DNA from: Setophaga petechia
Lineage: Eukaryota > Chordata > Aves > Passeriformes > Parulidae
DNA: 64,000 nt
Reading direction: 5' to 3'
NCBI GenBank assembly: GCA_024362935.1
Contig: JANCRA010000007.1
Location: forward strand, 21,787,003 to 21,851,002
Position numbers and translations under genes: made by a program. Below the pieces are notes generated by a model. That model did no database searches, was not told the origin of the DNA, and saw only the letters and a program-made list of their open reading frames with translations. Shown here one piece after another: positions 45,480 through 56,205 of the stretch (position 1 is its first letter; each line of letters opens with the position of its first letter).

Positions 45480-48400
45480 AAAAAAATCTACTAGAGCATA
45501 ATGCAGCTGTTCAGAATAAACAAGTTGAAACAGTGGTTAGAGTCCCTGCCCATATTATTACATTTGGTCTCAGGGTGCATATATGTGTATGTGTAGATTC
45601 ATATAAACACTCACATGTGCATACATCTGTATATGGACCCTGTGGTTTGAGGATAAGTGAGACAGATTTTTTAATTTGGGACTTCAGACATGTGGGACTA
45701 ATTTCTTCATGAAGAGAAGTGTTTAGAGGGACGTGCTGACCTTGTTGTGACCTTCTATGGGTAAAACGGATCTCATTGCAGGACCTTAACACAAAAGATG
45801 TATTCTTTTGTAACAGGGGTAGGAAAATAATAATAAGTCTCCACCAGGTGCCTGCTCTGGGGACCCCTGACAGCTGACACAGATACCTCATACAAAGAAA
45901 TGAAGAACAAGGAAAGAGTTTTTGAGCTCAACATTCCAAGTCAACCCTCGTCCATGGCAGTGATTGAAGGTAATTACTAGTCCTATTCAGTCTTAGCTGT
46001 TAAAACTGCTTAATTCCTTCAGTCTTAGCTGTTAAAACTACCATAACTAATCAGTGTAAGGTAGAAGTTACTTTCTGCTGAGGACAAGAATCTCCCTTCA
46101 CAACAGGTAGTCTGGAACAAACTGTTGCAAGCATACAATACTTTACTGTAGAAGACATCAGTCCCCCAAACACCAATGCATATATTTAATTTTGAAAATA
46201 TTAAATACCTCTTGATTGTGGGATGACTGATTAGGAGTTAGATGTTAAGTATTTCTTAATACTTGCATAATTACAGCCTAAATTTATCAATATATGCCAT
46301 TTGAGAAAAAGTCGTAAGAGTTATGTTTTTAACTGAAGTTCATAATTGATTCCTCCCTAAGACAAAGAACAGTATGTCAACCTGAACTCATTTAAATTTG
46401 ACCTTTTAATATGCTACAGCAGCATACTATCTTATGATTTTAGCTGTGTCATCTCTTAAATCAGGGTCTAAATGTAAAAGGTCATACTGAATTCTTGAGT
46501 TGAATTTTTAACAAGGACAACTCTTAAGTTTTTTGTGATTAATACCAAGAACATGTAGGGATTACTAGAGGAAAGAATAAAAGGGTGAGAAGAGATTTGA
46601 TTAACAAATTGCTTTCTGTATACCCTATTCTGTTTGCAAACATACACTAATAGGATGACATGCAGCATAGCTAAAGAAATTATGGTTAAAACACAATGCT
46701 ATGAAATAAAAAATGAGTTGATCTTCATAGTAAGAATGTAAATCTTCAATTAAAAAAAGAATGGTAGGTCCACATGTGTCAGACATTGCCAAAGTGCAGA
46801 GGTAATTATAAGTTTATGGCTTTATGCTTCTAAAATATTCCTCTCCCACAGGATCTCATGAAATATGTGTATGTTTACAGGAAATTGTGGAAATAGTGAG
46901 TCATCTGTTCAATAATTAACACAGGATAATTTCTTGAAAAACAAGATCAGCAGGGTTTTTATTCTGATTACAAAGAATTTATGTTAGCTACTTTTGGATA
47001 TGCTCAAAGCAAGGAGAATTTTCAAAGTGACATTTGCTCTTTGGCAATACACTTTTACCACTAGTTGCTCCAGTTGTCTAAACCCTAACCTGGTATCTGT
47101 CACTAGGATCTTTTTAGACTGCATTTTCTCACTGATATGGGGAGCACAAGATGCTCCCAATACATGGAAATGGCTCAGGTTTCTCCAGTTCAGTAGGCTT
47201 ATGGAGTTTTCCATAAATGCAATTGGGGAGATTGAAGGCAAATGTTGGTAAATGGTTTCTAAAAAGTTATTAAAATCTGAATTGTCTGTTCTATTCTCAA
47301 ACACTGCAAAAAAGAAAGGAGTGATGTCACTCTAAACATTATGACTTTGCTAAGTTCAATGTAAGTAGAGCAACAAAAAAGCTGCATCATAAAAAATTCA
47401 TACACATATGCACTACTAACCAACCCTAATTACCAGCCCAGTGAGTCAGAACAGTGAAGTCCAGGGACTGTGACACTCCCTCTGACCAGTGTCTGTGTCA
47501 AGCCCTTGGGCAGAGTCTCAGCACCACTTCATAAGTGGTTCCACCTCAGGCACTCGGCTTCCACACTGGATGGGTGTCCACATAACCTTCTCTCCAGCCT
47601 CTGCCTCTGGTACCAAACGTCTTCATGGACAAATATTGATGCACTCAGATCAAAGCACTCTCTTCCATCATTTCAGGTACCATTCCCTGTCAGTTTTGAT
47701 CCATGGTCCACACCAAGTCTCAGACCCTTCTTGTGGCTCATTATGCTCAGGCCTTGTTTGCATTGTTCTCTTGGCCGTGGCTCATTATAATGTCCTTGGT
47801 TAAGGCAAAGCCATGATGTTGCCTTCATGTGGAAAGAAGGACATTGTCTATGGCCCTCCTCTCATAGTAAGCATTTATTCCTGTCAGGTGATAGTTTGTG
47901 GAACTCTGCTATGATTTTCTACTTCATGTTTCTGCATACTAAATGCTGGAGCTGCCTGTGAGTGGTCTAGCTCATGATGTAAATTACAAGACCTATTTGG
48001 GTTCCTCCAGTTCACATCTGAAACCACAGCTCCAGGGGGAACAGGAATAATGTATAAGCAATATATAGAGCAATCATTTTTCTTCAGCTGCATCTCCTGT
48101 TGCAGGAACTGCAAGAAGAAAGGGCATAGAGTCACCACAACACATAAAATATAACTCCAGGATATTGTTATAATGATGTAGAAATATAATGAACTCTTTC
48201 AAGTCTTTACTATCGACAGCCCTGTAGTACCGAATGCTATTTTCATAATGAATAAAATTCAGGAGCTTTATTGCTAAAAAATAGAGCAAGTTCTTGCAAA
48301 TGCTCAAACAGAACATGATGTCCAGCATAATGAATATGCTAAATGAATTGCCACAGGATAGAGAAATTGTTCTACAAGTCTTCTCCATTAATCTTTTAAG

Positions 48401-49439
48401 AGAATGAGAATCTGCTGCAACACTGGAATTTTGTTTTGGTGCTTTCTAATTTAAAGATAACTAGTCTTCATTTCATTTGGAGCCTGCAAATAGTAGCTAA
48501 TGAAATTTGACCTCATAGACAGAGAGTAAAATAAATAATATCTGTACTCATCAATTAAAAAAGCAAAATCTATCAGCACACATTTTAAATGTATGTAAAG
48601 AATACATTTCTGACCTGTAGAAGTATTTTAAATTCATGCATTGACCTGTATGATCTTTTTATCAATATACCCCACATGAATAATGCAGCCACCCCAAACT
48701 CATGCCATTAGAAATTGTAATAGTTGTCTGACATGCACAAGCAATGTTACACCGGGGATCTATTTGGCCCAGAGCATTCCATTAAAACACAAAGTGAGTT
48801 TCAAATGTACATGTTAAAATGAAACATCAGCTATAATGAAAAAGGAAGCAGAACAGAGTGGGCTTTACTTATTAGTGTGCATTTTCCTTTTGAGAAAATT
48901 TTGCCACGCTTGTACAATACCTAATGCCATTCCATATTTGAAGTACAATCAATCCACATTTTATTTTGCTTTTAAAATTCTCCTATGAAAGGTATAAGGC
49001 AATCAATGCTCTATAGAGATCTTGGTATTATTTCTATTGCTATTTAATATTTAGTTTTCAATAAAGCCTTGATTATAGTCCATTGTGTTAGTCAACATAC
49101 AAGTACTGAGGAAAATGTGGACCCCAATCAAAATGTTCAGCATTTCTGTTTGAGTTATGAAGCTTTAGTAAGCTTAGAAAAAGACAGGTAAAACACAATA
49201 GAGTGGACTGGTTATTACTGGTTATTCAGATGTTATCTCAAACATTCAGACTGACATCAGTCCACCATCATCACATTCTTTTATCAGTTCATATAGCAGG
49301 ATTCTAAACTTTAGGATACCTAAGAAATTATCCTGTTGGAATTAATGGGTTTTTTAAGTGATTTTAAAGACCTTTAACACTGCACAGTAGAGTACTGGAT
49401 ATTACAGAGCTTTGAAAGATTGTCTTCCTAACACTGCAG
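45480..49439. other. Non-coding DNA, no gene recognised
   Basis: A 22-bp direct duplication is at 45986-46039. A C/T-richer stretch at 47440-47880 holds two overlapping 104-106-codon frames on the same strand in different registers, neither resembling a known protein. A 126-codon minus-strand frame (45511-45891) is likewise unsupported. Confidence 0.6.
45986..46039. repeat. 22-bp direct repeat, 32-bp period
   Basis: TTCAGTCTTAGCTGTTAAAACT occurs at 45986-46007 and again, exactly, at 46018-46039. A recent local duplication, since both copies are identical. Confidence 0.95.
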
Positions 49440-49606
49440 AGCTCTGTGAGGAACTGGACAGTATCTCAGCTCCCTTTAGAAGTGAGGAATTCAGGCATGG
49501 CAAGAGGAAAACTCAAAAAGTGCTTATTGGTGTTCTTCTACTAAGAAGTGAATCTACCTTCAGAGACATCCTTGATGTGACAAGTGTATTCCAAAGTGTA
49601 CCAGAG
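49440..49606 (+). other. Weak exon candidate with branch-point-like and donor-like flanks
   Basis: Preceded by TTCCTAACACTGCAG, which contains a CCTAAC branch-point-like string about 12 bases before the AG at 49438-49439. Followed by GAG|GTAAAG at 49604-49612, a fair donor. One frame is open across the whole 167 bp and beyond (codons 49412-49762). The translation (S-E-E-F-R-H-G-K-R-K near the middle, then R-D-I-L-D-V) is not one I recognise. An open frame of this size is expected by chance a few times in a window this long. Confidence 0.2.
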
Positions 49607-50533
49607 GTAAAGCAACAGTGGATCAATGACAGGGGAAGGTCATTTAAGACTCCGACAATCCTGAATTTATACTGGCTTGGCCAAAGAATGCAGGTGAAAA
49701 TTCTTTCAGTGTATTTTTATAATTTAAGTGGGGCTACTAGTGAGGAAAGTGGTTTTCCCTAACACCAGATGCAGATGAAAAAATTAATGCTTCTGGGAGG
49801 CAGACCTAATCCCTAGAGGCAATACATGTAACCTTTGGATTCCTATCCACAAAGCCATTGTGGATACTATGTACACTGGTATTTCTGAATCTCAAATATT
49901 ATCGATAATTTTATTCCATAAAATGAATACCTACATTTATGCACTGCTCCCCACTCTAAAGTGCTTTTTAACAGAAGGAGGCAGCCAATGTTTCACAACC
50001 TGCCAGCTTTAAGGACATTTGTGTTTGAGTTGAAGTCATTGTACACATCCTGTGATTACTTTTATGCGGTCTCACAGTTTAATGTTAAGACTAAATTTTT
50101 AGTCCACTCATTCAGCGTTGACTAAAACAAATTTATTTTTTCATTTTCTTGCTTCATTTTTCAAACTGGAGCATAATAAACAATGCCTTCATATTCTGAG
50201 AGAAAAAGGGCAGATTTTATGTAACAAAACAATACAGAAGTTTAATATTTCAGATTATTATGATAAACATCAGATTTCAGCTTACAGTGACTTTCGTAAC
50301 AAAGTGGTAAACAGGGATTTGGAAGAGAAATAGTGAGAGGTCTCTTCCTAACATTTTAATACTGCTGAATTTGAAAAGTTTATGAAAGTTTCCGTCATGT
50401 ATAATTACTGTATCTACAAGAGCATTTCCTGACACAGAAAAGGGCTATACTTAGTAACAGCCAGCTTGCCATCCTGCCTCATTTTTCAGCATTCCTGCTT
50501 TTCTTGGAGGTCATTTTTAATGACTATGTACAG

Positions 50534-50553
50534 GCACCTGAAAAAGCAGGTGC
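50534..50553. promoter_or_regulatory. Inverted pair of CACCTG/CAGGTG cores
   Basis: GCACCTG (50534-50540) and CAGGTGC (50547-50553), a perfect 7-bp inverted repeat with spacer AAAAAG. CACCTG/CAGGTG is the E2-box core bound by ZEB and SNAI factors. The motif pair is seen; function is inferred. Confidence 0.3.
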
Positions 50554-50653
50554 ATAAATTAACTACCAATTAAAGTAGTACAAAAAAAAACCAAAAGAGG
50601 AAAATGTAATTACTTGTTTCTATATATAAGTCCACTCATTATTGTATGGAATG

Positions 50654-50682
50654 TGTGCATGTTTATCTTGTGCATGTTTATC
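50654..50682. repeat. Tandem pair of a 14-mer
   Basis: TGTGCATGTTTATC at 50654-50667 and again at 50669-50682, one base apart. Identical copies. Confidence 0.9.
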
Positions 50683-51097
50683 ATGTAACAATTACTGAGG
50701 CACAAAAGAAAAGTGGCATTTTCATTGGATTGCAATCCTGAAACTGCATATAACATGAAGCAGAAGAACCTGTTCTCAAATTTATATGTCAGTGCTTAAT
50801 GTTGAAAGAATGTTATCACAATTTAATATAGAAAGTGCCTAATTATTTCTGTGTAACATTTCCCCACATTTGATATCACTGTCTGTCTGGAGTGGCTGTT
50901 GACCTAGTTTTCAATTAATTGCAGTGAGAATTTTAAAAATGCCTTTAAAGCAATTTTCTTTACTGGATTACATATGACAACTGATATTGTGAATTCATAA
51001 TTGATAAACTTTGTTGCCACTATCAATAGTGAACTAGCATTATTACAAAAAATTCTTATAAATACTAATGACATCAAAAACCATGCAGAATGTTGAG

Positions 51098-51113
51098 ATT
51101 CTGTGATTCTATG
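51098..51113 (+). repeat. CR1-style octamer tail without a CR1 body
   Basis: ATTCTGTG followed by ATTCTATG, two units of the ATTCTRTG repeat that terminates avian CR1 elements. The bases before it do not resemble the CR1 3' untranslated region, so this is either a severely truncated insertion or coincidence. Confidence 0.45.
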
Positions 51114-51176
51114 AACAACCAGTATGACTCTCCAGTAGATAGTATTTTTTGTTTAAAATTTAACTGCTGGAGTAGA

Positions 51177-51206
51177 AAAAAAGAATACAACCTGGTATTC
51201 TTTTTT
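51177..51206. repeat. Perfect 12-bp stem, 6-base loop hairpin
   Basis: AAAAAAGAATAC (51177-51188), loop AACCTG, GTATTCTTTTTT (51195-51206). The arms are exactly complementary. It ends seven bases before a second hairpin. Confidence 0.9.
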
Positions 51207-51212
51207 AATGTC

Positions 51213-51230
51213 ATGTCATTGTAATGACAT
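51213..51230. repeat. Second inverted repeat adjacent to the hairpin at 51177
   Basis: ATGTCATT (51213-51220) and AATGACAT (51223-51230) with the two-base centre GT. Arms exactly complementary. Confidence 0.85.
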
Positions 51231-52305
51231 TTTCTAAATGTCCCGTTTATATAATAAGTTTTGGTTCAGTTCTTTAGTTATCTTTTAACTATTTTATCTA
51301 TGTTAATATTATGTATCTTAACTCTCACTGAAACACAGCAGAATTTATATATCCAAATTCCTTTGTAAATATGATGCCTACTCAAAAATATTGAGGTCCT
51401 AAAACTGAGGTTCTCCACTGCCTGAGGGGATTCAAGCCAATTATTCTCAGAGCTGGTCCTGCCTACATCCAGAGTCAAAATACCACTCACCCATACGTAG
51501 AATTTAGCTACCATCAGACGACATCATGGTTTTATAGCTGTATATGTTTCATCAGTTTTGTTACAGTGGTTCCAGAATTTTAATGCTAATGAGACACACA
51601 GATAGAAACCAAAATCCACATATGGTAAACACTCCCAAGTACCTGTGACCTCTCCCTTGTGCATCCAAGCATATTTCCTTATACTTTTAAAACTTTTTTT
51701 ACTTTTTTTTACTCTTTTCCCCAGAAACACCATTCAAAGTAAACATTATAAGAACAAAAGGTTAATAATTAAGTTGTTGCTGACACCTCAGAATACAGGA
51801 TGACTGCATACAATTTAAGTAACATGAAGACTGTAACTTATAGCATTAGAGACATTTACAGTATGCTTTTTTATTTTCAGCACTGTGATAGCTATGGTCT
51901 GTATTCAGCACCTGCTGATAAAATTAGCCTCAGCTAACTGCATGTTCTTTGTCTCTTTCTATTTCATTATTCACCACCATTTGTTGTTATGTCTATACTA
52001 TTAGCACCACGTGAATCACCTTAAAGCAATTTAATCAGCCAAGATCTCCTGTCACTTAATCCTGGTCAGCCTGGGCTGCCTTGGTATTAAGTGAATGCAT
52101 AATGTAGCTCAATGGATGAAAATTAAAGGCGATCATGTTGTAATATAAATTGCACTCTTATTATTTGTATTTCAAGTTTGTTGCCCTTTAGTAAGTTCTC
52201 CATCCTGCATAGCTCCCATTGGTGACAAGGGTGACAATGGCCTTTAGTAGCTGCTAGTGTGATACAGCTCATAGGGACCACCCTCTGCTAACTCTCAGAC
52301 CAGTT
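51231..52305. other. Non-coding DNA, no gene recognised
   Basis: No exon, RNA or repeat family recognised. The part at about 51840-52180 has balanced composition with several TAAT/ATTA and AATTAA cores and no simple repeats. That is the kind of segment that may be conserved, but conservation cannot be seen from one sequence. Confidence 0.5.
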
Positions 52306-52378
52306 ATTATTTTATATTATTATATAAAACTACTATTATATTATTTTACATTATTTTATATTATTATATAAAACTACT
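52306..52378. repeat. 29-bp direct duplication in AT-rich DNA
   Basis: A 29-base unit beginning ATTATTTTATATTATTATAT and ending AAAACTACT is at 52306-52334 and is repeated exactly at 52350-52378 (44-bp period). A partial third copy of the TTATTTTA part lies between them. Confidence 0.95.
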
Positions 52379-52511
52379 TTGAAGTATACAGGTCAAGCTT
52401 GGCAATATTGTCATGGTCAGTCATGGACAGTCTTTTATCTGCAAATACATAAGAAATATTCAGGATTTTTATTTTAAAAAAAATCTCTGTTTTTCTTTTT
52501 TTTTTTCACAG

Positions 52512-52607
52512 TGTTTTCCATATTTCAGGATAAAAGAAAGGCCGAAGATAGAAATATATGAGAAGATCAAGGAAGATGCAAACTGGGCTGGAATTCTGTA
52601 CAGGCTG
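52512..52607 (+). other. Exon candidate, 32 codons, unrecognised product
   Basis: A long pyrimidine tract (TTTTTCTTTTTTTTTTTCACAG, about 52490-52511) ends in a strong acceptor AG. The following 96 bp are open, and end CTG|GTAAAA at 52605-52613, a fair donor. Length is a multiple of three. The translation is charged and protein-like, with E-R-P-K-I-E-I-Y-E-K-I-K-E-D in the middle and W-A-G-I-L-Y-R-L at the end. I do not recognise the family. If real, this would be a symmetrical internal exon of a gene extending beyond the window. No companion exon with matching features was found. Confidence 0.3.
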
Positions 52608-54232
52608 GTAAAATTATAACCTCTCATATGATTAATCTTGTATGTAAGATTTTATTTGCTAATGTGAGAGGTTTTCTGTGAATTTGTTTTTTCTTTTCCA
52701 AAGCTCTCAGTCAGCTTTTGGCATTAGGCAGATGACCAGCATTTCATTGCATTATTTTGATCACGTACCAGGACCCAAGACAGTAAAGTAATATTGTGGG
52801 GCTTCCCAGTATCTTTAAGAATATACTTCTGATTTTTCATTTTTTGTAAACAGGATAGAAAAATGTCTCTCTAATTTATTTTCACATCAGTTTTTTGCAC
52901 AGGTAATCCTCTCTGTTTAAGGATTTTGTGCTTTTTTTTAATAGTTAATCTTAGCCCTTTTGACCTCTCTGCTTCATATAAATACAAGGGCAAGATCTGA
53001 GTTTATTTTCATGACAGGGAGTACAGAATTCTCTTCACTCAAGAATGATGATTTTTACCTCTATGCCTTTACATGCATTAGTAAAAAAACCAATGTTTAG
53101 GAGGAGAAAAAAGAATGAGGAAGACCTGTATTATGCTACTGATTCTTCATCTCCAAATGGTAGAATACTGCAAATCATGTGAACTCAGATAAAAAATCTC
53201 AAAAGGAAGCATTTCCTGACCAGCTATGCCTTTTTATGATGCCACAGAGACAGATGTGATGCATATCAAGAATAAGGGTACAGGCCACAGAAGCTGGAGC
53301 TGCAAGCAGTTAGTGCCTGTAGTTTCCTCAGGTATTCTCACAGTTTAGCAGGAGTCATCAGGTAGCTGGAAGCAGAAAGGCACTTGCTCCTCCCCTGTGC
53401 CTTTGCTATTTGGCAATTCCTAGAGGGGGAAATCTGGAACCTCTGGATACCACATCTGGGATAAGGGTTATCAAAGCTATCCATGAGCACTATCAAAATA
53501 CAAAATGTCTGTAGGTTTTGAAAGATGTATTGCTTGCAGAAGCTGATTTGTATGTTATGAATTTAAAGATAAATGATGCTTCTCCCCCAAGTGGAAAAGA
53601 CTCTGGAAACTTTGGAGCAGCAGTTACAGGAGCTTCCATCCTTCACTCTGAAGGAGACGAAATGAAGTCACATGTCTAACAATGCAGATATACTGCTGAG
53701 CAGCAGCCAGTGGGAGAACAGAGTTTGCTGACAAGAAATGAATAACAGCAGAAGGTAAAAATGCCAGGAAGCACTAATGGTCTTCAAATATGCTTGTGTG
53801 AAAAAGAAACACTCTAAGTTAGAATCTTGAGCTTCGAGGTTTGCAGTTTTTTAGCTGCACAATATTAGAAAACTTCGGAGCATTTTGTGGAAAGTAAAAT
53901 TGGTGTTCCATAAGTGGCCTTCTAAAAAATTATAACATTGGATTCTTACCATGCAAAATGCTTCAGATTTTATATCCACACTTTTACATCTTATACTTCC
54001 AATTTTCAATTCAACAAAACCAAGAAATATCAAAACAGCTGAGTATTTTAAACATTATATATATCAAAATCAAATGGGATTTTTGTCTCTGAAAAGAACA
54101 CACTTGGGGAAGGATAAAAATGCAAATATTTTCATCCATTTTTCCCAGAACTGGTAGAAAATGGATCTTTGTGTCTGCATAGCCACAGTCTTATTCCAGT
54201 CTTATGTGTTTATGTGACTGGATGAGCTTTGG

Positions 54233-54295
54233 AATATATATATTTTTTATATTTATATATATATGTATATACATACATATATATATGTACACACA
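54233..54295. repeat. (AT)n / (TATG)n microsatellite
   Basis: Alternating AT with TATG and TACA interruptions over about 60 bases, ending in TACACACA. Self-complementary and likely length-variable. Confidence 0.9.
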
Positions 54296-55149
54296 GAGAA
54301 TACTTGAGCACTAATATATACAATTACCATGCCTTTATCAGTCAATATCTGTCCTGCAGTTTGTTTGAAGTGTTTGTTGTTGTTTGTTTTTTGTTCTATT
54401 CAGTAATAATTTCTTTATCACCACATGCACAAAACTTCAACTGCATAGCTCCTATTTTAAAAATGGTTTTCCTTCTTTGTTTGAACACATTATTGGCATG
54501 CATTTTAAAAGAAACTCATCTGATCTGATAGTCTGTAACAGCTTTCTACTTTGTCACTGGTAACGTTTTCCTCTAGATGCATTTAAAGCCTATGCTCCTA
54601 ATTTGCCAGGAGCTCTAAGAGAGAGATATGTAGAATGCTGAATATGTACCACATCTTTCACGTGGTCTGTCTTTTTTCAATATGCAATAACCAGCTGTAT
54701 TAGCATCCAAGTCTTGAATCATCACATCAAGTCTCAGGAATGCCAGTTATGTTCAATTTCTTTTCCACAATCAGAATTTCTTACTCCTTTTTTTGTGGAG
54801 TTATTAGGGAGTCTCATAGGATTTGTGCATTTGCAACTGAAAAAATGTCATCTTTTTACTTTGTAGGTTTTGGGTTTTTTTGGTATCAGTTCAGTTTATT
54901 CACGAGGATGCAGATCTAAACCCAGTACAGTGATAACCAAGCTAGCTGCAAATGAGCAATCTTGGGTGTCAACATCTGTCAAGTTGCTACAGCACAAAAT
55001 TCAGCTTAGGCTAATATACTCAGATATAATCCGAGATCACCTGAAACTGGGATTGTATTCTGTTTGCTTCCTTACTTCAGAACATTGCTCATTGAGCTCC
55101 CTCCCAGCTGATTGAATCATCTCACAAGAATGTGGCTCACTAACTGAAG

Positions 55150-55270
55150 CTTTCTACTTCACACTAGTTTCCCAATTAACAGTAAAATTTCAATACTTTC
55201 ACTGCTAGAAAATCTTTCCTGATATTGAACACATATCCTCTCCCCTTCATGATGTGATTTTCAAAGACAT
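55150..55270 (-). mobile_element. Possible highly eroded CR1 fragment (antisense on +)
   Basis: 'CTAGAAAATCTTTCCTGATATTGAACACA' on the + strand resembles the reverse complement of a CR1 segment in the 3' region ('GTTAGAAAATTCTTCCTAATATCTAACC'). Flanking blocks are not convincingly present. Confidence 0.3.
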
Positions 55271-55374
55271 TTCAATTACTTGTAGTTCAGATCTGTTCAG
55301 AAACCTCTGAAGATGGAGATTCCCAGCACTGATAGGTCACTAGAACAGTGGAAGAGACCAGGGCTTATGAAACA

Positions 55375-55388
55375 ATGCATCGATGCAT
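55375..55388. repeat. 14-bp perfect palindrome
   Basis: ATGCATCGATGCAT, palindromic with a central CpG. Short; function unknown. Confidence 0.8.
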
Positions 55389-55929
55389 GGATGTGCAGTG
55401 ATATTTGGAAATCATGCACTAACCTTTTAAAAAATGTACACAGGGTTTAAAACAAAACAAGAAAAAAAATCTAAAGTCTCTCACTCTTAGACCTTCTCTT
55501 GAAATGTATCACATTTTTTTCTGTTACAACATTCACTTCCAAAGCTCTCTAACTGCTTCACTCTCATTTTAAACAAGAGTGCCAGATGGTACTTGCCCTG
55601 AGGCCAAACATACCTTCTATGTCTTGTCACTTCCTTAGTTTTAATGTGCCTTTTAAGAGAGTGATATCCTTTCCAAAGCAGCAGCAAAGATGTTAAAGCA
55701 TTTTTTGAAGCTCCTCAGTTCCTCTAATTTACTCTTTGCTTTTCACTATCTTTATGTGCAGAGTGATGATCAATGTGCCCATCTCATGGCAATCCTTTTC
55801 ACTGTTCATTCACATCTCATTAGCAGGGTAGGAAGGGCAGTGAATTTGTTTTCTCCGTGCAGTTGAAATAATTATCAGCCTGCTTTCTGCCAAAAATGCA
55901 ATTCAGAAGTAATTCAGAATCAATTATGA

Positions 55930-56205
55930 TGCAGAAGACCTCTGAGATCACCAAGTCACACCTATGACTGAATGCCACCTTCTCAATTAGACCGTGGCAC
56001 TGTGTGACATGTCCAGCCTTAAACACCTCCAGGGGTGGTGACCTCGCACCTCCCGGGCTGTCCATTCCAATGTTTCATCGGCCTTTCTGTGAGAAAATTC
56101 CTCCTACTGTCCAACCTAAACCTCCCCTGGCTCAGCTTGAGGCCATTGTCTCTCCTCCTGTCATTATCTGCTTGGGAAAAGAAGCCAACCCTCCAAAAGG
56201 AACTC
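55930..56205 (-). mobile_element. CR1 LINE 3' region fragment (antisense on +)
   Basis: The + strand order 'GACCTCTGAGATCACCAAGTC', 'ACCTATGACTGAATGCCACC', 'TTCTCAATTAGACCGTGGCAC', 'CACCTCCAGGGGTGGTGACC', 'CCATTCCAATGTTTCATCGG', 'CTAAACCTCCCCTGGCTCAG' and 'CTTGAGGCCATTGTCTCTCC', then 'CTTGGGAAAAGAAGCCAACCC', is the reverse complement of a CR1 3' region. It is moderately diverged. This subfamily (with the ACCTATGAC / CTAGACC block) is distinct from that of the 38522 copy. A 73-codon + strand frame at 56004-56225 is an antisense shadow. Confidence 0.9.

Larger units (their letters stand above)
49607..51097. other. Non-coding DNA, no gene recognised
   Basis: AT-rich unique sequence with a TGTGCATGTTTATC tandem pair (50654-50682) and a small inverted repeat with E-box cores (50534-50553). 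Confidence 0.6.
52608..55929. other. Mostly non-coding DNA, no gene recognised
   Basis: Contains the AT microsatellite at 54233-54295, a possible CR1 remnant at 55150-55270 and a 14-bp palindrome at 55375-55388. No supported gene. Around 53590-53660 two registers of the same strand are open for about 25-30 codons, one with a coiled-coil-like run (E-K-T-L-E-T-L-E-Q-Q-L-Q-E-L), but it has no splice context and stops soon. Confidence 0.55.

Noticed and set aside
45511..45891. 126-codon minus-strand open frame
   Set aside because: Composition and residue order look random, with no domain and no transcript signal.
53590..53660. Coiled-coil-like run as part of a pseudogene
   Set aside because: Only about 25 codons, in one of two open registers, without flanking similarity to any gene I know.
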